Under the pieces are notes generated by a model that saw nothing but the letters and a program-made list of their open reading frames with translations, was not told the DNA's origin and searched no databases. A DNA stretch of 64,000 bases from Paraflavitalea devenefica (GTDB lineage: Bacteria; Bacteroidota; Bacteroidia; Chitinophagales; Chitinophagaceae). The DNA lies in NCBI RefSeq assembly GCF_011759375.1, contig NZ_JAARML010000002.1, forward strand, positions 124,001-188,000, in the 5' to 3' direction. Position numbers and translations under genes: made by a program. This document shows, piece after piece, positions 7,183 to 14,103 of this stretch (its first letter is position 1; every line of letters starts with the position of its first letter).

Positions 7183-7242
7183 CGGTCATTATAGGACATT
7201 ACCGGACATAATAGGTCATATCAGGTCACTTCCGGACATTAC
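7183..7242. repeat. Six contiguous 10-bp repeats
   Basis: Six units in direct succession fit [AC]GG[AT]CA followed by four mostly A/T bases: CGGTCATTAT, AGGACATTAC, CGGACATAAT, AGGTCATATC, AGGTCACTTC, CGGACATTAC. The period of 10 places every GG on roughly the same DNA face, as in arrays bound cooperatively by one protein. Confidence 0.8.
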
Positions 7243-7320
7243 TTTTTGAAAGACCTGCCTTCCTCTTCTTATGTTTGTGATGTCAATGCATCTCAAATAA
7301 GGGGAGATTGGATATATAGA

Positions 7321-7386
7321 GTGTATGGATAGTGTATGGATGGTGTATAGATGGTGTATGGATGGTGTATGGATAGTGTATGAAAA
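7321..7386. repeat. Six 11-bp tandem repeats
   Basis: GTGTATGGATA, GTGTATGGATG, GTGTATAGATG, GTGTATGGATG, GTGTATGGATA and GTGTATGAAAA lie head to tail, 240 bp before the SigJ-type gene. Because 11 is not a multiple of 3 and copy number can vary, they are more likely a regulatory or slippage-prone array than coding. Confidence 0.85.
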
Positions 7387-7627
7387 TAGCACAAAAACAA
7401 AATCAGCGGTTTTGAATACAAATCAGTATTGGTTTACCATGTCAGGCTATACAATTCCGGCATTCCGTACAAGAAGCCGTCATCATAAATCAGTTCTTTG
7501 TCAGGCAGAACATATTCTCCACATGCAGGTATTAACATTTTCCGCCTTCCCGGCCTAAATCTCAAAATATTTCCTCCTTTGGTCACATTTTTGCTGATTG
7601 AGGTGTCTTACAAGGATTACTTTAAAA

Positions 7628-8476
7628 ATGTCTGTTGTGAAGGATTATCAGCGTACTTTATTCTCTTATGCCTACAATATCCTTGGTTCTTCGGAAGATG
7701 CCAAAGATGCCATCCAGGATGTGCTCGTTAAATACATATCGGGTCCCAAAAAAGACCTGGAGAATGAAAAAGCCTACCTTATCCGGGGTGTCATCAACCA
7801 ATCCATCAACCTCAAAAAGAAGAAACAACGCATAGCCGGCGATCCTATGTGGCTGCCCGAACCGGTAGCCACCGAAAAAGCCGATGCCGGCATCAACCGG
7901 GAGGAGATCATCTCTTACTCCATGATGGTACTGCTGGAAAACCTCAATCCCAAAGAAAGAGCAGCCTTCATCCTCAAGGAAGCCTACGACTATTCGCATG
8001 AAGACATTGCCCAGGCCCTTTCTATCACCGTAGAGAACTCCCGCAAGCTGCTCAGTCGCGCCAAAAATAAATTAGCTACACCGGCAAAATCAATGGAAGA
8101 AACCTCCTTGCAGGCGCCTGTCTACCTTGAAAATTACATAGCTGTCATAAAAAGCGGGGACATCAAATCCCTCGAAAAAATGCTGGCGCAGGATGTATCT
8201 GTAGCAACCGATGGCGGCGGGAAGATCAAGATCGTCCGGGAACTCACGGAAGGCTTCCAGGCTACTGCCGAACTCATCTTGTATGTATATCATCATTATC
8301 AGCAGCAACACAACATCAGGCTGTCCTTTGTGAATCACCAGCCTGCCCTGCTGTTTTATGATAAGGAGAAGATCTTTAACTGCCAGGTTTTTGAAATAGA
8401 CCCCGCCACGGGGAAGATAACCCATATCTGGTCGATGGTAGATCCGGAAAAACTAAAAAATCTTTCATTGGGTTAA
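7628..8476 (+). CDS. SigJ-type RNA polymerase sigma factor
   Basis: The ATG at 7628 (MSVVKDYQRTLFSYAYNILG) is preferred over the TTG 30 bases upstream because sigma region 2 starts there. Regions: sigma2 with SSEDAKDAIQDVLVKY (residues about 21-40), sigma4 with LLENLNPKERAAFILKEAYD and YSHEDIAQALSITVENSRKLLSRAK (about 100-150; the latter written as YSHEDIAQALSI and TVENSRKLLSRAK), then a C-terminal SnoaL-like domain (about 165-280). SnoaL-tailed ECF factors are often self-regulated without an anti-sigma factor. The small ABM-like protein 70 bp downstream is probably in the same operon. Confidence 0.88.
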   Translation: MSVVKDYQRTLFSYAYNILGSSEDAKDAIQDVLVKYISGPKKDLENEKAYLIRGVINQSINLKKKKQRIAGDPMWLPEPVATEKADAGINREEIISYSMMVLLENLNPKERAAFILKEAYDYSHEDIAQALSITVENSRKLLSRAKNKLATPAKSMEETSLQAPVYLENYIAVIKSGDIKSLEKMLAQDVSVATDGGGKIKIVRELTEGFQATAELILYVYHHYQQQHNIRLSFVNHQPALLFYDKEKIFNCQVFEIDPATGKITHIWSMVDPEKLKNLSLG

Positions 8477-8546
8477 AGAATGGGTCACGTTTCACGGCGT
8501 CTTGCTGTTTTATTGATAGAAAATAGTAAACAATAAAACAAACGTT

Positions 8547-8870
8547 ATGAAACAGACACCAGGTATGATCAGCGTAAAAGTAACTTACACCGTAAAGCCA
8601 GGATTTGCAGCAAAGAACAAGGAAAACATTCAACAGTTTATGAACGACTTCAAAACACTGGGCAATGATTTCCGGTATACCATATTTACCAGTGCGGATG
8701 GCCATACCTTCATTCACCTGTCGCAATACAAAAATGAAGACATTCAGAAAAAGCTCCTCGACGTGCCCTCTTTCAAATCATTCCAGCAGCAAAGGGATGA
8801 CAGTGGCCTCGTAGTAGCGCCACAGATAGAGGTACTTACCTTCGTAGAAGCTTCACATAATAGCTTTTAA
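8547..8870 (+). CDS. Small dimeric alpha/beta-barrel (ABM-like) protein
   Basis: This 107-aa protein has the look of an antibiotic-biosynthesis-monooxygenase / ferredoxin-like fold: a strand (MISVKVTYTVKPGF), a helix (NIQQFMNDFKTLG), a strand (FRYTIFTSADGHTFIHLSQY), a helix with FKSFQQQRDD, and a final strand (APQIEVLTFVEA). The pattern is characteristic but the catalytic role is not predictable. It follows the SigJ-type sigma gene at 70 bp and is probably its target or operon partner. Confidence 0.65.
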   Translation: MKQTPGMISVKVTYTVKPGFAAKNKENIQQFMNDFKTLGNDFRYTIFTSADGHTFIHLSQYKNEDIQKKLLDVPSFKSFQQQRDDSGLVVAPQIEVLTFVEASHNSF

Positions 8871-8898
8871 GTCGTCCGTAAAACGAACGGTCCACGTA

Positions 8899-9039
8899 TC
8901 AAAACCGGACATCAGCATTGGCTGGACCATCTTTGCCCTGGCTGGATCGCTGGCTATTTTAATAGCCCTGGTAACCGTCAGTTTCCAATCCATCAAAGCT
9001 GCCCTTGCCAACCCGGTGAAGAGCTTGAGAGCGGAGTAG
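8899..9039 (+). pseudogene. C-terminal fragment of an FtsX/MacB-type permease
   Basis: These 46 codons end in TAG and encode the last transmembrane helix and tail of a MacB-like ABC permease: ISIGWTIFALAGSLAILIAL, then VTVSFQSIKAALANPVKSLR. No start or remaining permease sequence is present. It lies between the SigJ cassette and a PIN-type toxin-antitoxin pair, repeating the pattern at 3.7-5.0 kb where gene 3' ends adjoin toxin-antitoxin genes. Confidence 0.85.
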
Positions 9040-9162
9040 TTGGCTATTTCGTATATGTAATGAAGCGATGATACTGATCTTGTATCTCATTGCTTGTCAA
9101 TTAAATAAACGAGTATGGGAAGTGGGTGGTTTTTTGTAAATTTGCTTAAATTCATTGTGTAT

Positions 9163-9372
9163 ATGATTGGCATTAATCTACCGCTTAATAACGTTCAGAT
9201 GGAGCTTATGAAGCTTTTTAGTACCGGTTTAAGCGATAAAGATCTTACCGAATTGAAAAAGGTATTGGCAAAATTTTATAGTGACAAAGCTGTTGCCCAG
9301 GCAAACGAAATCTGGGATCAAAAGGGGCTTACCGATGAGGATATGGACAAATGGTTAAATCAAAAATCATAG
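9163..9372 (+). CDS. Antitoxin of a PIN-family toxin-antitoxin pair
   Basis: Start chosen at ATG 9163 (MIGINLPLNNVQMELMKLFS) because an ATG 48 bases upstream (9115) would add an unlikely hydrophobic leader. This 69-aa helical protein has the LTELKKVLAKFYSDKAVAQA and IWDQKGLTDEDMDKWLN segments seen in short Bacteroidota antitoxins paired with PIN toxins. Its stop TAG at 9370 is directly in frame with the toxin gene, which starts 3 bases later. Confidence 0.75.
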   Translation: MIGINLPLNNVQMELMKLFSTGLSDKDLTELKKVLAKFYSDKAVAQANEIWDQKGLTDEDMDKWLNQKS

Positions 9373-9375
9373 CCT

Positions 9376-9786
9376 TTGCTGGCCGTCATAGACACAAATG
9401 TTCTTTTAGTCTCTATATCTGAACGATCAAAGTATCATTGGCTTTACAAAGCAATTGTTGAAAACCGCTATTCAATAGCGATTACCCATGATATTCTCAT
9501 TGAATACGAAGAAAAAATAGGGCAACACTGGCATCCTGATGTTGCTGCAAATGTTATCCGTACACTTCTTGAACTTCCCAATGTAAAGCTGGCAACTTCT
9601 TATTTCTCCCTCAACATCATAACGGCAGACCCGGACGACAATAAATTCGTTGATTGTGCTTTTGCTTCAAATGCCGATTACATAGTTACAAATGATAGTG
9701 ATTTTAATGCACTAAAAAAGATCAATTTTCCTGTGATCAAGGTGGTAAATATGGATGCTTTCAAAGATATAGTACAGCAGTTGTAA
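9376..9786 (+). CDS. PIN-domain toxin, putative toxin-antitoxin component
   Basis: This 136-aa PIN-domain RNase has the acidic quartet of the family: VIDTNVLL (Asp at the start), YEEKIG (Glu), TADPDDNKFVDCAFA (Asp), and ADYIVTNDSDF (Asp). It belongs to the COG1569-type putative toxins. No ATG is available: TTG at 9376 lies exactly where the usual Met would be, and the frame directly upstream is closed by the antitoxin TAG. The toxin is therefore translated from TTG or by coupling. A perfect hairpin terminator follows. Confidence 0.85.
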   Translation: MLAVIDTNVLLVSISERSKYHWLYKAIVENRYSIAITHDILIEYEEKIGQHWHPDVAANVIRTLLELPNVKLATSYFSLNIITADPDDNKFVDCAFASNADYIVTNDSDFNALKKINFPVIKVVNMDAFKDIVQQL

Positions 9787-9792
9787 TTATTT

Positions 9793-9835
9793 AATAGGAT
9801 AATCGGTTTATTTCCGATTATCCTATTATTTTTTA
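9793..9835 (+). terminator. Intrinsic terminator after the PIN toxin
   Basis: Perfect 14-base arms (AATAGGATAATCGG and its complement) with a 7-base loop, followed by ATTATTTTTT. It ends the antitoxin-toxin operon. Confidence 0.85.
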
Positions 9836-9861
9836 CATTTTTGGTGTGAATATTAATACAA

Positions 9862-10275
9862 TCATCGAATGAGGATAACCGTCCCTGCCACAATCAGCAG
9901 GGCGCCGGCAATTGTTTTCCAGTCAACAGATTCTTTCAATAGCAAAACAGATAACCCGATCGCAATGGGTACGCTCAGCTTGTCAATGGGCGCTACTTTC
10001 GATACGGGGCCGGTTTCCAGGGCCTTGAAATAAAAGATCCAGGAAAGCCCCGTGGCTACACCGGATAAGATCAAGAACAGCAGGTTATGCCGGCTCAGGT
10101 TCTTTACTTCTCGCATCTGTCCGGCGGCCAGCACAATACCCCAGGATATAAATAAGATCACTACCGTACGTACGGCAGTGGCCAGGTTGCCACTGATACC
10201 TTTCAGGCCCATCTTCGCCAGGATGGCGGTAAGGCCGGCAAAGAAAGCCGACAGAACCGCATAGTACTTCCACAT
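9862..10275 (-). CDS. EamA-domain (DMT superfamily) membrane protein
   Basis: This 137-aa protein has one EamA repeat, about four to five transmembrane helices, from MWKYYAVLSAFFAGLTAILA to a final LLIVAGTVILIR. Characteristic pieces are GVATGLSWIFYFKALETGPV and APIDKLSVPIAI. Single-repeat members act as dimers in drug/metabolite transport. It is a stand-alone gene. The 247 bp between it and the PAP2 gene show no further features that I can name. Confidence 0.88.
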   Translation of the reverse strand: MWKYYAVLSAFFAGLTAILAKMGLKGISGNLATAVRTVVILFISWGIVLAAGQMREVKNLSRHNLLFLILSGVATGLSWIFYFKALETGPVSKVAPIDKLSVPIAIGLSVLLLKESVDWKTIAGALLIVAGTVILIR

Positions 10276-10522
10276 ACTGTTATTATTTGGTTAAGGAACT
10301 ATACCCCTACATACCTATAAGTTAACACAAATCAAGTACAGGATACTAAAGAAACTTTGAAGTAGTTGATAATCATCTCGCACACTTGCTGCATACGGTA
10401 ATTAAGTTAAAAAGCGTATTGCCTGCACCGGTTTCCCCTTCAGTTTTTCTATAGAATCACGTTAGAGGTTTGTTGAGGAGGTTTCCCGTTTTTAGTCCTT
10501 CCCCTTACCACAAACAACAACC

Positions 10523-11326
10523 ATGTTTAAATCGCCTACGCACCTCTTGCCTGTATTATTATTGGCCACGTTCTGCACGTATGGCCAGTCGTTGGATTCC
10601 ACAAAAAACATATTGCCCGGGAAAGATACACTACCTGTTGCCGTAATAAGGTCCGTACAGCCGGTAAAAAGATCATTCCCGGTGAGTATGCTCATCATAC
10701 CGGCTGCCTGCATTTCCTATGGCATTACTTCCCTGGAAAGTGATGGATTAAAATCAGTAAATGAGGGAATAAGGGAAGAATTGTGGGAAGAGGAAGAGCC
10801 GCATCCAAAAACAAAGATTGACAACTATTTGCAGTGGACCCCTGCTGCTGCTGTATATGTGCTGAATGCATTCGGTATAAAAGGAGCACATGATTTTGGT
10901 GACCGCACCATCATCTATGGACTTTCCACGGCGATTATGGGCGCCACCGTATATGTCACCAAAGACCTCAGTAAACAATGGCGGCCTGACATTTCCGACC
11001 GGCATTCTTTCCCTTCCGGCCATACGGCCACTGCTTTTGCGGCAGCAGAATTCCTGCGCAAAGAATACTGGCAGGTTTCGCCCTGGTATGGCATAGCGGG
11101 TTATGCGGTGGCTGCTACTACGGGTTACCTGCGTATGTACAACAACAAGCACTGGTTTAGCGATGTGGTGGCCGGTGCAGGCATCGGCATCCTGTCTACC
11201 GACCTCGCTTATTACCTGTATCCTACTGTTAAAAAACTGTTCGTTAAAAAGGGGAAGGGAACTACCGTAGCGGCTCCTTTTTATCAACAAGGGGCTATGG
11301 GGCTGTCCCTTGTACACCGGTTTTAA
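10523..11326 (+). CDS. PAP2-family phosphatase
   Basis: This 267-aa protein has a signal peptide (MFKSPTHLLPVLLLATFCTYG) and the phosphatidic-acid-phosphatase type 2 motifs: KDLSKQWRPD (motif 1), PSGHTATAF (motif 2), and a motif-3-like YLRMYNNKHWFSDVVAG with the catalytic His and Asp. It should dephosphorylate lipid or undecaprenyl-type phosphates on the periplasmic face. The hydrophobic segments in the C-terminal half make it membrane-associated. It is convergent with the helicase gene, whose stop lies 3 bp away. Confidence 0.9.
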   Translation: MFKSPTHLLPVLLLATFCTYGQSLDSTKNILPGKDTLPVAVIRSVQPVKRSFPVSMLIIPAACISYGITSLESDGLKSVNEGIREELWEEEEPHPKTKIDNYLQWTPAAAVYVLNAFGIKGAHDFGDRTIIYGLSTAIMGATVYVTKDLSKQWRPDISDRHSFPSGHTATAFAAAEFLRKEYWQVSPWYGIAGYAVAATTGYLRMYNNKHWFSDVVAGAGIGILSTDLAYYLYPTVKKLFVKKGKGTTVAAPFYQQGAMGLSLVHRF

Positions 11327-11329
11327 TGG

Positions 11330-13237
11330 TCACCCCTCCACAAATTCCCAGGCGCTTTGCCAGGCATTCCGCTGCTCGGCATACGTAATAAAGTCGGCAT
11401 AAAAGGGTAGCTGGGAAAGGGTGGCGCTGTCGCCAATGACTACCAGCTTTTTCCGTGCCCTTGTCATCGCTACATTCATGCGCCGTATATCGGAGAGGAA
11501 ACCGATCTTACTGTCTGCATTACTGCGGGTCATACCGATATACACAATATCCCGCTCCTGTCCCTGGAAGCTGTCAATCGTATTCACGGAGATATTGCCA
11601 TTATACCCCAGCAGGGTGGGGGAGTGCTGCAATTGTTCTTTTAGCAATTCCACCTGTTGTTTATAAGGAGAGATCACGGCAATAGTAGGAAAGGCGGCAG
11701 GCTCATACCGGGTAGACAATTCGGCTACCAGTTGTGTGAGGTGTTTAAACAGGAAAGCTGCTTCTTCGGGATTGGTGGTGCTGGTGCCATCCTGCTTTTC
11801 ATCAAAGCCACAACCGGCCGTATCTATAAAAGTCAGTGGCTTGTCTGCATCAAACAATAAATGCCCCGCTACTGAGGCATGGGCCTTTAACCTGTTTTCA
11901 TAAAATACACCGGAAGAATAACCCATGATCATTTCGTGCATACGGTATTGCTCTTCCAGTAAGGTTACTGTTTCCGGATGCAGTTGTACACACTTCTCCA
12001 GCAAGGTGGTGGCCAATCCTTTGTTTGCTGCTTCATTTGACTTGATAGTGGGGGGCAACTGGCAATGGTCGCCGGCCAGTATTACCTTTCTTGCTTTCAG
12101 AATAGGTATCCAGCACGCAGGTTCCAATGCCTGACCGGCCTCATCAATCACCACTGTTTTATACTTCAGGTGGCGTACCGTATAATGATTGGCGCCTACC
12201 AGCGTAGCGGTGATCACCTGCGCCCGCGCCAGCAGATCATTCACAATATATTGCTCCGTATTCTCCACCTCCTTCATGATCTTATGCGCTTCATCAAACA
12301 GTGCCTTGCGCTGTTCCCTTTCTGCCTTACCAAAATTCCGCTTGTACTTATGCGCCATATCTTTATAGGAGGCCGCCTGTTTTTTCAATCGCTTTATTTC
12401 CTTCATGCTGGGATGCTCTGATGCTTTGCTGTCCAGTGTGAGCGACATCAGCTTCTCCGATACACGGGCAGGGTTACCCACCCGTAATACATTCAGTCCT
12501 TCATCCGACAGCTTTTCACTCAGCAGGTCAACAGCAGTATTGCTCGGCGCTACTACCAGTATTTGCTGCGGCTCCTGTTTGATCAATGCTTTAATGGCCT
12601 GCACCAGCGTGGTGGTTTTGCCGGTACCCGGAGGGCCATGTACAATGGCCAGGTCATTGGCCGATAGTATTTTATGGACCGCTGCCTGCTGGGAAGCATT
12701 TAACCGGGGGATATTATACTGGAAAATATCGGACTCAAAAGTGGGGGACTGACCGCCGGTGAGTATTTGTATCAAACGTCCTTCTTCCTTTTTCTCACTG
12801 CGGGTAATGGCCAGTTTAAGGGCCTGTTGCATCTCCTCATAGCTGTTATCGTCAAACAGCAGGTCAATGCCCAACTTGCCATCACGTGCCCAGTCGGGCA
12901 GCTCATCGGTGCGTAAAGTGATCTTCAGCTTATTGCCTCCCTGGAAAGTGACGACGCCTTCTACACGGTCGTGCCGGGGATCATGGTTGGAGAACAGGGC
13001 GGCAGAAGCGCCAAACCGCAACTGGTGCACAACGTCCTGGTGGGTGGAGCGTTCCACCTCTACGGAAAGATAATCTCCCCGGGTCATTTCTGTATCCCGG
13101 ATGGCGATGGGATACCAGGTAAGTCCATAGGCCCGGCGCTCAGATACCGACAGTGTTTCAGCCTGTTGCTGATACAGCTTCTTATCTTCTTCCTGCTCAA
13201 TCTTCAGCAACTCCTGCAGCTTTTTGAAATATTCCAT
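11330..13237 (-). CDS. SF1B (UPF1/IGHMBP2-like) helicase
   Basis: This 635-aa AAA-domain helicase has an N-terminal beta-barrel region, Walker A VHGPPGTGKTTTLVQ (about residue 200), Walker B VIDEAGQALEP, motif III AGDHCQLPPT, and the C-terminal motifs VNTIDSFQGQERD and NVAMTRARKKLVVIGD. It should unwind DNA and/or RNA with 5'-3' polarity as the family does. Bacterial members are common in Bacteroidota and are thought to act in nucleic-acid maintenance; the specific role here is unknown. Confidence 0.92.
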   Translation of the reverse strand: MEYFKKLQELLKIEQEEDKKLYQQQAETLSVSERRAYGLTWYPIAIRDTEMTRGDYLSVEVERSTHQDVVHQLRFGASAALFSNHDPRHDRVEGVVTFQGGNKLKITLRTDELPDWARDGKLGIDLLFDDNSYEEMQQALKLAITRSEKKEEGRLIQILTGGQSPTFESDIFQYNIPRLNASQQAAVHKILSANDLAIVHGPPGTGKTTTLVQAIKALIKQEPQQILVVAPSNTAVDLLSEKLSDEGLNVLRVGNPARVSEKLMSLTLDSKASEHPSMKEIKRLKKQAASYKDMAHKYKRNFGKAEREQRKALFDEAHKIMKEVENTEQYIVNDLLARAQVITATLVGANHYTVRHLKYKTVVIDEAGQALEPACWIPILKARKVILAGDHCQLPPTIKSNEAANKGLATTLLEKCVQLHPETVTLLEEQYRMHEMIMGYSSGVFYENRLKAHASVAGHLLFDADKPLTFIDTAGCGFDEKQDGTSTTNPEEAAFLFKHLTQLVAELSTRYEPAAFPTIAVISPYKQQVELLKEQLQHSPTLLGYNGNISVNTIDSFQGQERDIVYIGMTRSNADSKIGFLSDIRRMNVAMTRARKKLVVIGDSATLSQLPFYADFITYAEQRNAWQSAWEFVEG

Positions 13238-13286
13238 GCCTGCAAAGGTAATTATAGCGGGTCAATTGTTCCCTGCCTGTTAAAAC

Positions 13287-13322
13287 GAAAAAAAGCCCGC
13301 CCGTGTTACCGGGAAGGCTTTC
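13287..13322 (-). terminator. Intrinsic terminator
   Basis: Read on the minus strand, AAGCC and GGCTT arms with an inner CGGG/CCCG stem are followed by a run of seven T. It lies between the 194-aa protein gene and the helicase gene and ends the former. Confidence 0.75.
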
Positions 13323-13376
13323 TGATAACCCTAACCTCGCCTTTATGAGAAGTGAAACGTATGTTTAAATGGTTAG

Positions 13377-13961
13377 TTATTGCATGGTGGTGAAGAAAGA
13401 TACTTCGCCACTCATGTCTACCTGCAATACGATATCTTTAGTGCCTTGCTGCAATTCTACAAAGTAATTGTCTTCGTCGTCAAACTGGTGATTGTACAGC
13501 AGCATGTCTGTTTCATTGATCTCATTGTCATTAAACAGGATCACTTTCCCTACATGAGCATCTTTATATTTTTTGTTGATAAATTGCTGTGCTGTAGCCG
13601 GCAGGTTGGTAAATGACTTTACTTGCGTAGTTCCCACCAGTTCATTTTTGTAGTCATAAAAAGCGGTCATCTTTTGTCCGTCCTGAACAAAAGTGGCTTC
13701 ATCGAAATACTTGGTACGCTTCCAGTGAACATCGGACGCTTTATCAAAGTCATCTTCAAAATGCTCCCTGGATTGATAGCTCGGTTGCGGACCTTCCAGC
13801 TTTCTCAGTGCCTTTCTTTCTTCTCTTTTTTCCTTTTTCGTAATGCCTCCTTCCTTATTGGCTTTTGCTACATCTTGTTTAACAGAAGCATATTCTTCCT
13901 GGGCTTGTATAGCGGCAGCTGAGAGTAAAATTGCCAGAGAGGCGATTATCAGCGTTTTCAT
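13377..13961 (-). CDS. Secreted hypothetical protein, PepSY-like
   Basis: This 194-aa protein has a clear signal peptide (MKTLIIASLAILLSAAAIQA), a Lys/Glu-rich linker, then a repeated beta-rich domain (HFEDDFDKASDVHWKRTKYF, FTNLPATAQQFINKKYKD, YFVELQQGTKDIVLQVDMSG) similar to periplasmic PepSY-like/BLIP-like proteins of Bacteroidota. Its function is unknown. Its leader contains the motif CTTTACATCAGCAA that recurs upstream of the 35-aa membrane protein gene at 16338. Confidence 0.7.
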   Translation of the reverse strand: MKTLIIASLAILLSAAAIQAQEEYASVKQDVAKANKEGGITKKEKREERKALRKLEGPQPSYQSREHFEDDFDKASDVHWKRTKYFDEATFVQDGQKMTAFYDYKNELVGTTQVKSFTNLPATAQQFINKKYKDAHVGKVILFNDNEINETDMLLYNHQFDDEDNYFVELQQGTKDIVLQVDMSGEVSFFTTMQ

Positions 13962-13991
13962 TGTTAACTATTTTTAATGGTTATGAATTAT

Positions 13992-14005
13992 TTGCTGATG
14001 TAAAG
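13992..14005 (-). promoter_or_regulatory. Shared upstream motif, copy 1
   Basis: Minus-strand CTTTACATCAGCAA, ending about 31 bases before the ATG at 13961. The same 14 bases occur at 16543-16556, and a variant (TTACATTAGCAT) lies before the hybrid kinase at 16313-16324. This may be a promoter or operator common to the three genes. Confidence 0.45.
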
Positions 14006-14103
14006 CTACCTCGTGTAAAAGCTTCCGTCAACAGCGTGTCGGCCAACAGGCAAAAATGATCGTTGGCCGGGCATAGGTGATACGTGTACTTATGGCAGGA
14101 TGA

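Larger units (their letters stand above)
6821..7627. other. Long non-coding stretch before the SigJ-type gene
   Basis: No convincing gene is seen in about 800 bases; the frames present have no protein-like features. The notable content is two short-period repeat arrays (7183-7242 and 7321-7386). A palindromic ATGCCTGCTCAGGCAT lies near 6952. The length and repeats suggest a regulatory or binding region. Confidence 0.6.

Noticed and set aside
7498-7731. Open frame across the start of the SigJ-type gene
   Set aside because: It overlaps sigma region 2 in another frame and has no protein-like features.
9115-9162. Upstream in-frame start of the PIN antitoxin giving a hydrophobic leader
   Set aside because: The added 16 residues look like untranslated leader, and antitoxins of this type start with the LNNVQ region.
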